Positions 48,523 through 57,341 of a stretch of DNA of 64,000 bases are shown here, one piece after another. Where the stretch lies: positions 1 through 64,000 of the forward strand of contig NZ_JAUNTS010000016.1 of assembly GCF_030538595.1 (NCBI RefSeq), written 5' to 3'. Positions within the stretch are counted from its first letter, which is position 1; every line of letters starts with the position of its first letter. The notes beneath the pieces were generated by a model. The model searched no databases and was not told the DNA's origin. It saw only the letters and a list, made by a program, of their open reading frames with translations. Origin of the DNA: Kocuria sp. (GTDB lineage: Bacteria; Actinomycetota; Actinomycetes; Actinomycetales; Micrococcaceae). The position numbers and the translations under genes are program-made.

Positions 48523-49309
48523 AGGCAACGATCACCCGAACACCACCATCCGCCAATGCTTGGGCCAACGCACCCTTCGGTGCGGCATCGGTGATCAAAA
48601 CGTCCACCTGGGTAAAAGTGGCAAAGCGGGCCAAGTTTTCGTGGTCGTGCTTTTCGGCATCGCACAGCACCACCACCTGGCGGGCGGAGTTCACAATGGC
48701 GGTCTTCACGGCAGCTTCCGGCAGCTCCGGTGTGGAGAAACCGAATCCTGCCGCCACCCCGTTGCACCCCAGGAACGCCACGTCTGCCCGGTACCGGGCA
48801 TACTGCTCGGCAGTGAACACCCCGGAGGCTGCCCAGGTCAGTGTGCGGACTCGTCCACCCACCAGTTCCAGGGACACTTCCGGTTGATCCGCCAGACGCC
48901 CGGCCACGTGCAGTGCATGTGTCATCACCAGCAGGGGATTTTCTGCGGAACCAGTGCGACGTGCTGCCAGAGCATCCGCCACGGCCTCCACCGTGGAACC
49001 GGCATCCAGGACAACGCTGGTGGCCTCCGTGGCCTCCAGAAGTTCCAGAGCTGCGGCGGCAATCCGCCTCTTGGCTGGAGTCTTGAGGGTTTCGCGGCTG
49101 TCCAAGGATTGCTCCACGGAATCTGTACGGTCCACAGACACCGCACCGCCGTGCACACGCCGTAGGACACCGGCAGATTCCAATGCCGCCAAGTCGCGCC
49201 GGATGGTTTCCATGGTGACGGCAAACCGTCTGGCCAGATCCGCGCCACTGACTCTGCGGGTGGTTCCCACCAACCGCGCGATCTCAGCCTGGCGCTCTTC
49301 GGCAAACAT
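48521..49309 (-). CDS. DeoR-family transcriptional regulator
   Basis: The 262-residue regulator has an N-terminal winged helix (MFAEERQAEIARLVGTTRRVSGADLARRFAVTMETIRRDL), recognisable as DeoR, and a C-terminal sugar-isomerase-like sensor domain (VVLDAGSTVEAVADAL, VTHALHVAGRLAD-type, FLGCNGVAAGFGFSTPELPEAAVKTAIV, CDAEKHDHENLARFA). It would respond to a phosphorylated sugar. The start ATG 49309 has GAGG four bases upstream; ATG 49333 is an alternative. It is divergent from the ABC exporter pair. Confidence 0.92.
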   Translation of the reverse strand: MFAEERQAEIARLVGTTRRVSGADLARRFAVTMETIRRDLAALESAGVLRRVHGGAVSVDRTDSVEQSLDSRETLKTPAKRRIAAAALELLEATEATSVVLDAGSTVEAVADALAARRTGSAENPLLVMTHALHVAGRLADQPEVSLELVGGRVRTLTWAASGVFTAEQYARYRADVAFLGCNGVAAGFGFSTPELPEAAVKTAIVNSARQVVVLCDAEKHDHENLARFATFTQVDVLITDAAPKGALAQALADGGVRVIVA

Positions 49310-49603
49310 TGAGCCTCGTTCCCGTTCTTGCATGCTCTGTATTCTCCACCCCGTGCAGGCCGTCAAGGGACATCAGCGCTCCGCAGGCGGATCCAATGGT
49401 AAAACTGAAGCCGAAATCTCCGCCCAGGTCCAGCGCGGTAGAGTGCTGCCAGCGGCCGTTGCCACCAACGGCCCATTCGCCAACAGACCTAGCGCGCACA
49501 ATGCCTCCGTGTACCGGCTGTTGCGCCCACATTCTCAGTTCATCTTTTTCTGTCCGACCCAGTCCCTTCACGGTCAGGGTTGCCCCGACTTTTCGGAGTT
49601 TCT

Positions 49604-51334
49604 GTGCTCATTCGTTTGATCCGGCGCTACACCGGCCCCTACTGGCCGTGGGTGATCGGAGTGGTGCTCCTGCAATTGATCACCTCTTTGGCCATCTTGG
49701 TGCTGCCCGCCCTCAACGCCCGCATCATTGATCAAGGTATTGCCCAGGGCAATACCCAGGTGATCGCCAACAACGGTCTGCTCATGCTGGCCGTGACCCT
49801 GGTGCAAGCCATTGCCGCCATCACCGCCGTGTACTGCGGAGCCAGGGCAGCAATGGGTACCGGGCGTGATCTGCGCCGTGCCGTGCAGCGTGCTGTGGCC
49901 GGTTTTTCGGACATGGAGGTGGAGAAGTTCGGGGCGCCGTCGTTGATCACCCGCGGCACCAACGATGTCCAGCAGGTCCAAATGCTGGTGCTGATGGGGC
50001 TCAACCTGATGGTGGCGGCACCCCTGATGAGCGTGGGCGGAATCATCATGGCGGTGCGGGAGGACCCCGGGCTGTCCTGGCTGGTGTGGGTTTCCGTGCC
50101 GCTGCTGGGTGCGGTGATCGGGGTGCTGGTGGTGCGCCTCATGCCCATGTTCCGCACCATGCAGTCCCGCATTGATGACATCAACGGTGTGCTGCGTGAA
50201 CAAGTGGTGGGGCTGCGGGTGGTGCGTGCCTTTGTGCGCGAGGATTACGAACGTCAACGATTTGCCACCACCAACAACGCCTTGGCCACCATTTCGCTGC
50301 GAATTGGCGAGCTGTTCGTGCTGATGTTCCCGCTGATCATGATGATCCTGCACGTGGCCACGGCCGCCGTCGTCTGGTTCGGTGCCCAGCGCATTGACGC
50401 CGGTCAGCTGGAGGTGGGCGGGATGACTGCGTTCATCCAGTACCTGCTGCAGATTCTCATGGCGGTCATGATGGGCACTTTCATGCTGATGATGGCCCCG
50501 CGCGCCATGGTCTCTGCGGAACGTATCGGTGCCGTGCTGGACACTCACTCCAGCCTGCACGAACCCGCCACACCCCAAACTCCGGCTTCCGCAGACGGTG
50601 TGGTCGAATTCCGTAATGTCACCTTCTGCTACCCGGGGGCTGAGCGGCCCGTTCTGGAGAATCTGAGCTTCACAGCCACCCCCGGTACCACGACGGCGAT
50701 CATCGGCTCCACGGGTTCCGGCAAGTCCACGCTGCTCAACTTGATCCCCCGCCTGGTGGACCCCACCGGTGGCCAGGTGCTTCTGGACGGTGTTGCTCTG
50801 CCGCAGATGGCTCGTTCCGAGATTGTCAGCCGGGTGGCCGCCGTCCCTCAGAGGCCCTATCTGTTCGCCGGGACCGTGGCCTCCAACCTGCGTTTCGGCT
50901 CCCCCGATGCCACGGACGACCAGCTGTGGGAGGCTCTGGAGGTGGCCCAAGCCGCCGATTTTGTTCGCCGGATGCCGGACGGGCTGGAGAGCAACATTTC
51001 CCAGGGCGGTACCTCCGTGTCCGGTGGCCAACGCCAACGCCTGTGCATTGCGCGCGCCCTGGTGGCACAGCCTGTGATCTACCTGTTCGATGACTCTTTT
51101 TCCGCATTGGATGTCAGCACGGATGCCCGGTTGCGGGCAGCACTTGAACCGGTGACCCGGTCCAGCACCGTGCTGGTGGTGGCGCAGCGCGTTTCCACGG
51201 TGATCAATGCGGACCAGATTTTGGTCTCGGAACACGGACGCATTCAGGACCGTGGCACCCATCAAGAACTCCTTGAACGCAGTCATACCTACCGCGAAAT
51301 CGTGGAATCCCAACTCACCCCGGAGGAGGCCTGA
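49604..51334 (+). CDS. ABC exporter half-transporter (1)
   Basis: The 576-residue protein has an N-terminal transmembrane domain (about 15-320, six helices) and an ABC ATPase (about 345-570). Walker A is GSTGSGKST, signature VSGGQRQRLCIARAL, and Walker B is IYLFDDSFSALDV, where the usual catalytic Glu is Asp. That is common for one partner of heterodimeric exporters. The start GTG 49604 has GGAG five bases upstream. The second half-transporter begins two bases after its stop. Confidence 0.94.
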   Translation: MLIRLIRRYTGPYWPWVIGVVLLQLITSLAILVLPALNARIIDQGIAQGNTQVIANNGLLMLAVTLVQAIAAITAVYCGARAAMGTGRDLRRAVQRAVAGFSDMEVEKFGAPSLITRGTNDVQQVQMLVLMGLNLMVAAPLMSVGGIIMAVREDPGLSWLVWVSVPLLGAVIGVLVVRLMPMFRTMQSRIDDINGVLREQVVGLRVVRAFVREDYERQRFATTNNALATISLRIGELFVLMFPLIMMILHVATAAVVWFGAQRIDAGQLEVGGMTAFIQYLLQILMAVMMGTFMLMMAPRAMVSAERIGAVLDTHSSLHEPATPQTPASADGVVEFRNVTFCYPGAERPVLENLSFTATPGTTTAIIGSTGSGKSTLLNLIPRLVDPTGGQVLLDGVALPQMARSEIVSRVAAVPQRPYLFAGTVASNLRFGSPDATDDQLWEALEVAQAADFVRRMPDGLESNISQGGTSVSGGQRQRLCIARALVAQPVIYLFDDSFSALDVSTDARLRAALEPVTRSSTVLVVAQRVSTVINADQILVSEHGRIQDRGTHQELLERSHTYREIVESQLTPEEA

Positions 51335-51336
51335 GC

Positions 51337-53304
51337 ATGAGTCACCCAGAGAATCCTCCCCAGGAAGACAACCAAGCTGTGGATGAGCCCAGTGACGATC
51401 TTGAAGTTTTGGGCGAAGGCGTACCGCCCGGCAAGAAGGCCAAGCACTTCTGGCCCACGGTGGGGCGCATGGCCGGCCTGTTCGGCGGGCACCGCGTAGG
51501 CATGATCCTGGTCACCACCTTCATCACGGCCTCCGTGATCCTGGCGGTCCTGGCACCGCAGTATTTGGGGCGAGCCACCGACGTCGTTTTTGCCGGGGTT
51601 CTCCAGCGGGACCTCCCAGCGGACACCACCCAGGAGCAGGTGGTCAGCAACCTCCGGGCCGACGGTGATGATTCCCTGGCTGATGTGTTCAGCACCATGG
51701 ATTTGGTGCCCGGCGCGGGAATCGACTTCCAGACGTTGGGCATGATCATCCTGCTGGTGCTGGCCATGTACGCCGGTTCCTCGGTGCTGCAGTGGGCCCA
51801 GGGCTATCTGCTGAACAAGATTTCCGTGGTCATCATCCGGGACCTGCGTAGCCGGGTGGAGGACAAACTGCACCGGTTGCCGCTGAGCTATTTTGACACC
51901 AGGCGCCGCGGTGAGGTGATGTCCCGGGTGACCAACGACGTCGACAATGTTCAGACCACGCTGCAGCAAACCTTTTCCACGCTGCTGGAATCCACCATGC
52001 GAGTGGTGGGCATTGTGATCATGATGTTCATTCTGTCCTGGCAGTTGGCTCTGGTGGCTCTGGTGGCCCTGCCCCTGTCGGCGCTGGCCGCCGGGGTGGT
52101 GGGCTCCCGCGCTCAGAAACACTTTGGGCGGCAGTGGGCGGCCACCGGCGCACTGAACGGGCAGATTGAGGAAGACTTCTCCGGTCATCGCCTGGTCACG
52201 GTCTTTGGGCGGCAATCGGCCATGGCAGACCAGTTTGATGAGCGAAATGCCGAGCTGTACGACGCCACGTTCAAGGCCCAGTTCGTGTCCGGCACCATCA
52301 TGCCGATCATGCAGTTCATCAGCTGGTTGTCCTACGTGGGCATTGCCGTGGTGGGTGGTCTGCGCGTGGTGTCCGGGCAGATGACTTTGGGCGAAGCCAC
52401 TGCGTTCATCCAGTACTCCCGGGAGTTCACGCAACCTCTGTCCCAGGTGGCAGGCATGGCCACCCAGTTGCAATCGGGCGTGGCCAGCGCGGAACGTGTG
52501 TTTGAACTGTTGGATGCTGAGGAGCAAGAACCTGACCCTGCCGCTGCCACCTTGCCGCAACGCACGGAGGGACGTGTTCAGTTCGAGGACGTCAGCTTCT
52601 CCTACGCCCCGGATGAGCCCCTCATCCAAAACCTGTCCTTTGAAGCCCGCCCTGGCCACACCGTAGCCATTGTGGGCCCCACCGGTGCGGGTAAAACCAC
52701 TCTGGTCAATCTGGTCATGCGGTTCTACGAACTCACTTCCGGTCGGATCACCCTGGATGGCACAGACATCACTCACATGACTCGTGCCCAGCTCCGTACC
52801 CGCGTGGGGATGGTGCTCCAAGATGCCTGGCTGTTTGAGGGCACCATCCGGGAGAACATCCGCTACGGCCGTCTGGATGCCACCGATCAGGAAGTGGAGG
52901 CAGCCGCCGTGGCCACCTCCGTGGACCGGTTTGTCCGCTCCTTGCCAGATGGCTATGACACCGTGATCGAAGACGACGGCGGCAACGTCTCCGCCGGCGA
53001 GCGCCAGCTGATCACCATTGCCCGTGCGTTCTTGGCAGCGCCCGCCCTGCTGATTCTGGATGAAGCAACGTCATCTGTGGACACCCGAACCGAGGTGGCT
53101 GTGCAGAAGGCCATGGCTGCCTTGCGTGAGGGGCGCACCTCCTTTGTGATTGCCCACCGGCTCTCCACCATCCGAGATGCAGACACCATCCTGGTGATGG
53201 AACAGGGGCGGATTGTGGAGCAGGGCTCGCATGAGGCGCTGCTTGAAGCCCGCGGGGCGTACTGGGAGCTCTACCGCAGCCAGTTCAAGCAGGGGACGGT
53301 CTGA
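51337..53304 (+). CDS. ABC exporter half-transporter (2)
   Basis: The 655-residue half-transporter has an acidic N-terminal extension (1-45), then six TM helices (about 55-390) and an ABC ATPase. Walker A is GPTGAGKTT, the signature is VSAGERQLITIARAF, and Walker B is LLILDEATSSVDT, with the catalytic Glu intact. With the upstream partner it forms a typical asymmetric heterodimer. The RBS GGAGG lies in the preceding 3' end. Substrate (drug, lipid or peptide) cannot be assigned. Confidence 0.95.
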   Translation: MSHPENPPQEDNQAVDEPSDDLEVLGEGVPPGKKAKHFWPTVGRMAGLFGGHRVGMILVTTFITASVILAVLAPQYLGRATDVVFAGVLQRDLPADTTQEQVVSNLRADGDDSLADVFSTMDLVPGAGIDFQTLGMIILLVLAMYAGSSVLQWAQGYLLNKISVVIIRDLRSRVEDKLHRLPLSYFDTRRRGEVMSRVTNDVDNVQTTLQQTFSTLLESTMRVVGIVIMMFILSWQLALVALVALPLSALAAGVVGSRAQKHFGRQWAATGALNGQIEEDFSGHRLVTVFGRQSAMADQFDERNAELYDATFKAQFVSGTIMPIMQFISWLSYVGIAVVGGLRVVSGQMTLGEATAFIQYSREFTQPLSQVAGMATQLQSGVASAERVFELLDAEEQEPDPAAATLPQRTEGRVQFEDVSFSYAPDEPLIQNLSFEARPGHTVAIVGPTGAGKTTLVNLVMRFYELTSGRITLDGTDITHMTRAQLRTRVGMVLQDAWLFEGTIRENIRYGRLDATDQEVEAAAVATSVDRFVRSLPDGYDTVIEDDGGNVSAGERQLITIARAFLAAPALLILDEATSSVDTRTEVAVQKAMAALREGRTSFVIAHRLSTIRDADTILVMEQGRIVEQGSHEALLEARGAYWELYRSQFKQGTV

Positions 53305-53454
53305 TGTCCGCCATGTGATGGGCAAGTACCAGGAGGCTTGCTGGAAACCGTAAGTTCCCTACCGGTGACGCTCGCGCTACCGTGGAAGGGACATACTGAT
53401 GCACCACACAGGCATCAGCGACACCCACCAGCCCGTTGGGGCAGAGGAGTCACC

Positions 53455-54057
53455 GTGACCAACTTCGCCGTCGTCGAACGCCGCCATCTGGCAGCCCTGC
53501 TGCGCCGCGTAGGACCTGACGCCCCCACGCACTGTGAAGGCTGGAACACCCGCGATCTTGCGGTACACCTGGTGGAGCGTGATTCGCGTCCGGACATCTT
53601 GGTGGGAAAGTTTGTCCCCAAACTCCCGGTGCTCGGCAAACGGGCGGAGGCTGAGGACAATGCGCTCTATGAGCTGCCCTGGAATGAGCTGGTGGCCAAG
53701 GTGGAGAAGCCCGCACTGTTCTCCCCCGCCCGCATTGGCCCCGTGGACAAGCGGATCAACACCGCTGAGTTCTTTGTGCACCATGAGGACGTTCGCCGTG
53801 CTCAGGACACCTGGCACCGCCGCCAGTTGCTGCACGATGAGGAGAAGGATCTTTGGGGCTCCCTGCAGCTGATGGCAAAACCACTGCTGCGCAATGAACA
53901 GGATTCCATCCTGCTGGTGGCCTCCGGGTATGGCTCCATCAGTGCAGGCAAGGGCAAGTCCAAGCGCGTTCAGCTGATTCGGGGCAACCCCTCCGAGCTG
54001 CTGCTGTGGGCCTTCGGTCGTCGTGACGCCGCAGAAGTGGTCATCACTGAGGAGTGA
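53455..54057 (+). CDS. TIGR03085-family protein (mycothiol-dependent isomerase-like)
   Basis: The 200-residue protein starts at GTG 53455 with GAGGAG six bases upstream (VTVTNFAVVERRHLAALL). It matches the TIGR03085 family, related to mycothiol maleylpyruvate isomerase/DinB-like folds: GPDAPTHCEGWNTRDLAVHLVERD near residues 20-45, and NTAEFFVHHEDVRRAQ, where the conserved His and Glu would bind a metal. It follows the ABC exporter genes. The substrate is unknown; mycothiol use is a family inference. Confidence 0.88.
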   Translation: MTNFAVVERRHLAALLRRVGPDAPTHCEGWNTRDLAVHLVERDSRPDILVGKFVPKLPVLGKRAEAEDNALYELPWNELVAKVEKPALFSPARIGPVDKRINTAEFFVHHEDVRRAQDTWHRRQLLHDEEKDLWGSLQLMAKPLLRNEQDSILLVASGYGSISAGKGKSKRVQLIRGNPSELLLWAFGRRDAAEVVITEE

Positions 54058-54103
54058 GTCCTATATCACCTGAACATCTTTCTGTCCAACAAGTAGAAAC
54101 CCT

Positions 54104-54109
54104 TATGAT
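54104..54109 (+). promoter_or_regulatory. -10 box TATGAT before the AbiEi-like gene
   Basis: TATGAT ends six bases before the ATG at 54116, with no RBS between. It indicates leaderless transcription of the toxin-antitoxin operon. Confidence 0.5.
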
Positions 54110-54115
54110 GGGAAC

Positions 54116-55105
54116 ATGCTTGTTGATCGGAGTTCAGAGCTAGATGTGGTGACCTTGCTGCGCGAACTTCACATCGAGATTACTGAGGGCCACAGCAAGT
54201 CGACGTGGCTGCTCAAAACCTCCGACAACCACTGGCATCAAGTCACGCCAATGCCCGCCGTCCAGCGTCTGAACGCGCATTCTCTACGTGCTTCACAAGG
54301 GTTCTCTCACCCCCTGTACATCGGAGCCACAGCCACCGATGGCGTCAGGACCCAGGCGGAACATGGCCGGATCAACATCCTGACGTCGAATCCTCTGCAG
54401 CTAATCATCGGCGGGCATTCCTACCAACCAGCCGGCGCATCGGATACGCCGGCCCCCACCAGGAAGCATCGTCCCGCATGGATCAAGTGGGGAGTCATGC
54501 GGTATTTGCTCCTCGCCACCCAGCCCACTCGGCACCATTACATTGCCGCGGTTCTAGGCACCTCGCAGCAGTCTGTATCAAACTCGGCCCGCTCTTTGGG
54601 CCCACTGGTTGAGCAGACCGCTCAGGGGCTTGTTGCCGCTGACAAGTCCGCGCTTCTGGCCCACTGGGTGTCTGTCTACCCTGGGCCGGGAGGACAACCG
54701 TTCGGCTGGTACAGCGTTGAGACGCCGCGGGAGCAAGCTTCCAAAGCCCTTGAGCTGGCACAGCTGCTCGGTGACAACGCACTTCTCAGCGGCGACATGG
54801 CAGCTGACCACTTGGCTCCCTGGAAAACACCCACGCACAGCATCGTCTACACCCATTCGCCGGTGGGCCTTTCCGAGGACGGATTTGTACCCGCACCAGT
54901 TGACCAAGCCACGCTGGTGACCTGCACTCCAATGGATCCCACGGTGTGGAAACTGGCTGCGTTGATGAATGATTCAGGTGCCGAATCGCTTTCCTTGGCA
55001 GACCCCGCACTGATCTACTGGGATACGCGCAACGGAACAGACCCAGACAGCCAAGAGGCCGCAGATCAAATTGCCCGTCTCCTGTTGAGTCACCGCGATG
55101 AATGA
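54116..55105 (+). CDS. AbiEi-like antitoxin / transcriptional regulator
   Basis: The 329-residue protein is the first gene of a probable type IV toxin-antitoxin pair. A winged-helix segment sits near residues 125-155 (KWGVMRYLLLATQPTRHHYIAAVLGTSQQSVSNSA), and the C-terminal part (WYSVETPREQASKALELAQLLGDNALLSGDMAADHL) resembles the AbiEi antitoxin domain. It should repress the operon and counter the toxin. The N-terminal ~110 residues are unrecognised. Its stop overlaps the next start by eight bases. Confidence 0.7.
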   Translation: MLVDRSSELDVVTLLRELHIEITEGHSKSTWLLKTSDNHWHQVTPMPAVQRLNAHSLRASQGFSHPLYIGATATDGVRTQAEHGRINILTSNPLQLIIGGHSYQPAGASDTPAPTRKHRPAWIKWGVMRYLLLATQPTRHHYIAAVLGTSQQSVSNSARSLGPLVEQTAQGLVAADKSALLAHWVSVYPGPGGQPFGWYSVETPREQASKALELAQLLGDNALLSGDMAADHLAPWKTPTHSIVYTHSPVGLSEDGFVPAPVDQATLVTCTPMDPTVWKLAALMNDSGAESLSLADPALIYWDTRNGTDPDSQEAADQIARLLLSHRDE

Positions 55106-55883
55106 CATCGCCAAACTGCATCTGGTGGCTACCAGTAACGCTGATGCACTGGGTTACCAAGCCCAACAAGCCGTAGCAAAAGCCATGGGTGACAGCACAA
55201 ACTATCGGCTCATCGGCGGCCACATGGTTCGGCTCCTGCTGGGGATCTATCCATCCTCCCGGGCCGTGGTTCGCTCTACTTTGGATGCAGACGCCGCAGT
55301 AGAACAGGTCGTCGTCATTGCACCGGTAGCCCAAGACCTGATGGGCCACGGTTTCATGAAAGTACGCTCCAATGCCTTCACCAAGAAGACCGCCGACGGT
55401 CAGACCTTGGAAGTCAACCTCCTACTGTCTCGCACCGGCCCAAAACCCGGCCTGCGGACCCAAACGGTAGAAGGAGTCGGGCAGGTTGATACCCTGCCCG
55501 AACTAGATTTTGCTCTGAATAATCCGGGGCTGTTGGTAGACGTGACTGCTGAAATCAGCACCACCGTGGTGATTCACTACAAAATCCGCATACCGAGCCT
55601 TGAGGCTGCAGTCGTTCTGAAAGCCCACGCTTGGCACCAGCGGCGAGCATCCAAAGACCTTGCCGATCTTTACTCTTTGTTCGAGATCCGCCAAGAACAT
55701 GGTGAAGTGTCGTGGAAGCTCGATGCGCCTCAACTCATGGGGCGTCGCATGGATGCCGCTCGAATCCTTCGACCCCTGGCGGACAGGATCATCAAGCGTC
55801 ATCCTGAGATTGAGATGCCGCCAGCAGTCGATCGAATCCGTATGTCCGCTCTCATCAAGCAACACATCGCCACCCCAGGCTGA
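55098..55883 (+). CDS. AbiEii/AbiGii-like nucleotidyltransferase toxin
   Basis: The 261-residue protein has the minimal nucleotidyltransferase layout of AbiEii toxins: YRLIGGHMVRLLL, then R-STLDADAAV (a D-x-D in the NTase position), LEVNLLLS (third acidic or neighbouring strand), and KAHAWHQRRASKDLADLYSLF, the family Lys-Asp-x-x-Asp motif. Such toxins transfer nucleotides and block growth. It overlaps the antitoxin-like gene by eight bases and lies 73 bases from tRNA-Thr. Confidence 0.75.
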   Translation: MNDIAKLHLVATSNADALGYQAQQAVAKAMGDSTNYRLIGGHMVRLLLGIYPSSRAVVRSTLDADAAVEQVVVIAPVAQDLMGHGFMKVRSNAFTKKTADGQTLEVNLLLSRTGPKPGLRTQTVEGVGQVDTLPELDFALNNPGLLVDVTAEISTTVVIHYKIRIPSLEAAVVLKAHAWHQRRASKDLADLYSLFEIRQEHGEVSWKLDAPQLMGRRMDAARILRPLADRIIKRHPEIEMPPAVDRIRMSALIKQHIATPG

Positions 55884-55956
55884 ACGCCACACAACCTTGA
55901 GTGAACCACTGAGGCCGAAGCGCATCGCTCGGCTCTGACACCGGCGGGCACAAAAG

Positions 55957-56029
55957 AGCCCCCTACCGGAATCGAACCGATGACCTGCTGTTTACAAGGC
56001 AGCTGCTCTACCAACTGAGCTAAGGAGGC
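55957..56029 (-). tRNA. tRNA-Thr (anticodon TGT)
   Basis: On the minus strand, 73 bases fold as a cloverleaf. The acceptor stem is GCCTCCT/AGGGGGC, the D-arm carries TAGCTCAGTTGGTAGAGC, and the anticodon loop CTTGTAA gives TGT for ACA. The T-arm is GGTTCGATTCC. CCA is not encoded. The AbiE-like pair adjoins its 3' end. Confidence 0.95.
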
Positions 56030-56148
56030 GTGTTCCATTTTTTGGAACCTGCCCATAGTAGCGGCTGCCGGCCCAGGGTTCACATCCGGCGTTTCAGCCC
56101 TCCATCCGGCTGGTGGGACTCCCTTGGCGCCGCCCACTTCCCATCACA

Positions 56149-56184
56149 CAGCCAGCCCCCACGTTATAGCGTGGGGGCTGGCTG
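56149..56184. terminator. 15-bp stem hairpin downstream of the DsbA-like gene
   Basis: Arms 56149-56163 and 56170-56184 are exact reverse complements with a six-base loop. It lies 36 bases past the stop of the DsbA-like gene and can serve as its terminator. No U-tract follows. Confidence 0.7.
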
Positions 56185-56220
56185 CATTTGGGGGATCTCG
56201 ACGATCCAGTGGGGAGTGAA

Positions 56221-57063
56221 TCAGCCCTTGGCTGCCTCCACGGTCTCCTTGATGCCTTGGCTCTGATCCCACACGTTGCCGTCAATGATCACCGTGGGGG
56301 TACCAGCCACACCGTTGCTCTGCGCCACGGCAGTGGTGTAGTTGACCATGGTGCGCCATTCGCCGTCGTTGACAGCATCACTGATGTCAGCACCGTGGTT
56401 GGAGGCAATGTCAATGATTTCCTGGTCGCTGATTCCACCGGTGCCCTGGTGGGTGAACATCTCCTTCTGGAACTCCAAGGCATCTGCGGTTCCCACCTGC
56501 TGCGCCACGGCGTAGTAGGCGTTGGCAGCCCGGGAAGAGTAGTAGGTGGCGTTGTCCAGGAAGTTCACGGTGCGGTATTCCACCGTGGCATCGCCGTTTT
56601 CCACCAGCTGCTCAATGTCATCGCCGTAGGTCTTCTCCAACTCGGCGCAGTGGACGCAGTCAAAGTCCTGCCAGATCACAATCTGCACGGGATCACCGGA
56701 TTCAGCGGCAGTTCCGGGGTCAACAATGCCTTCTGCGGTTGGCTCCTCCGGGGCGGTTTCCGGGGGCGCCGGCACATCGTTGACGTTGACCTCTGAAACA
56801 TCAGAAGTGTCCTGCTCCACGCCATCGGCAGTCAGCACAATTCCGCCGTACTGATTGGACGATGGTGGCACGGGCCCGGAGTCGGCCACCTGCTGTGAAC
56901 GGATTTGCCAAATCACCAGCCCGATGATCACCAGGATGGCAACCACCAGCACACCAATACCGCCGATCAGCAGCTTGCGCTGACGGGCGTCCGACTTGGC
57001 GTGCTTGTCTGCGATCTGGCGCGCCTGGGCGCGGAAGTCCTCTTGGTTGGTCTTGGCTGCCAT
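56221..57063 (-). CDS. DsbA-like thioredoxin-fold membrane-anchored protein
   Basis: The 280-residue protein starts at ATG 57063 (MAAKTNQEDFRAQ) with AGAGGA upstream. One TM helix at about 34-54 (LLIGGIGVLVVAILVIIGLVI) anchors it. An acidic Pro-rich linker leads to a thioredoxin fold with active site CVHC in IWQDFDCVHCAELEKTY and a cis-Pro region GTPTVIIDGNVW. It should form or isomerise disulfides outside the membrane. It is divergent from otsA. Confidence 0.92.
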   Translation of the reverse strand: MAAKTNQEDFRAQARQIADKHAKSDARQRKLLIGGIGVLVVAILVIIGLVIWQIRSQQVADSGPVPPSSNQYGGIVLTADGVEQDTSDVSEVNVNDVPAPPETAPEEPTAEGIVDPGTAAESGDPVQIVIWQDFDCVHCAELEKTYGDDIEQLVENGDATVEYRTVNFLDNATYYSSRAANAYYAVAQQVGTADALEFQKEMFTHQGTGGISDQEIIDIASNHGADISDAVNDGEWRTMVNYTTAVAQSNGVAGTPTVIIDGNVWDQSQGIKETVEAAKG

Positions 57064-57341
57064 ACATCCTCTTCTGCTGTTCTGGGGCCTGGTTCCGGGT
57101 ACAGGCGCGCGCTGTAGGGACAGCGCACGCGCCAAAGCACAGTTGGGCACCAGAGCCGTGTGTTTCGCTAGCAAGAATAACTGTGTTCGTTATACAGCCG
57201 TTACCCAGGAAGAGGGTGAACACCCCCACAAGGGCCCGGATCGCCACTCACATTCCCGAGTTGCCCGCAGACCGGGGCCAAAAACTCACGCCCAGTAGAC
57301 TGATCAGTGAACAACCCCACAGTCGTTTGGAGGAGTCTGCC

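Noticed and set aside
49574..52821. Long minus-strand frames across both ABC exporter genes
   Set aside because: The His/Gln-rich products are typical of reverse-strand shadows; both ABC proteins on the plus strand have all motifs.
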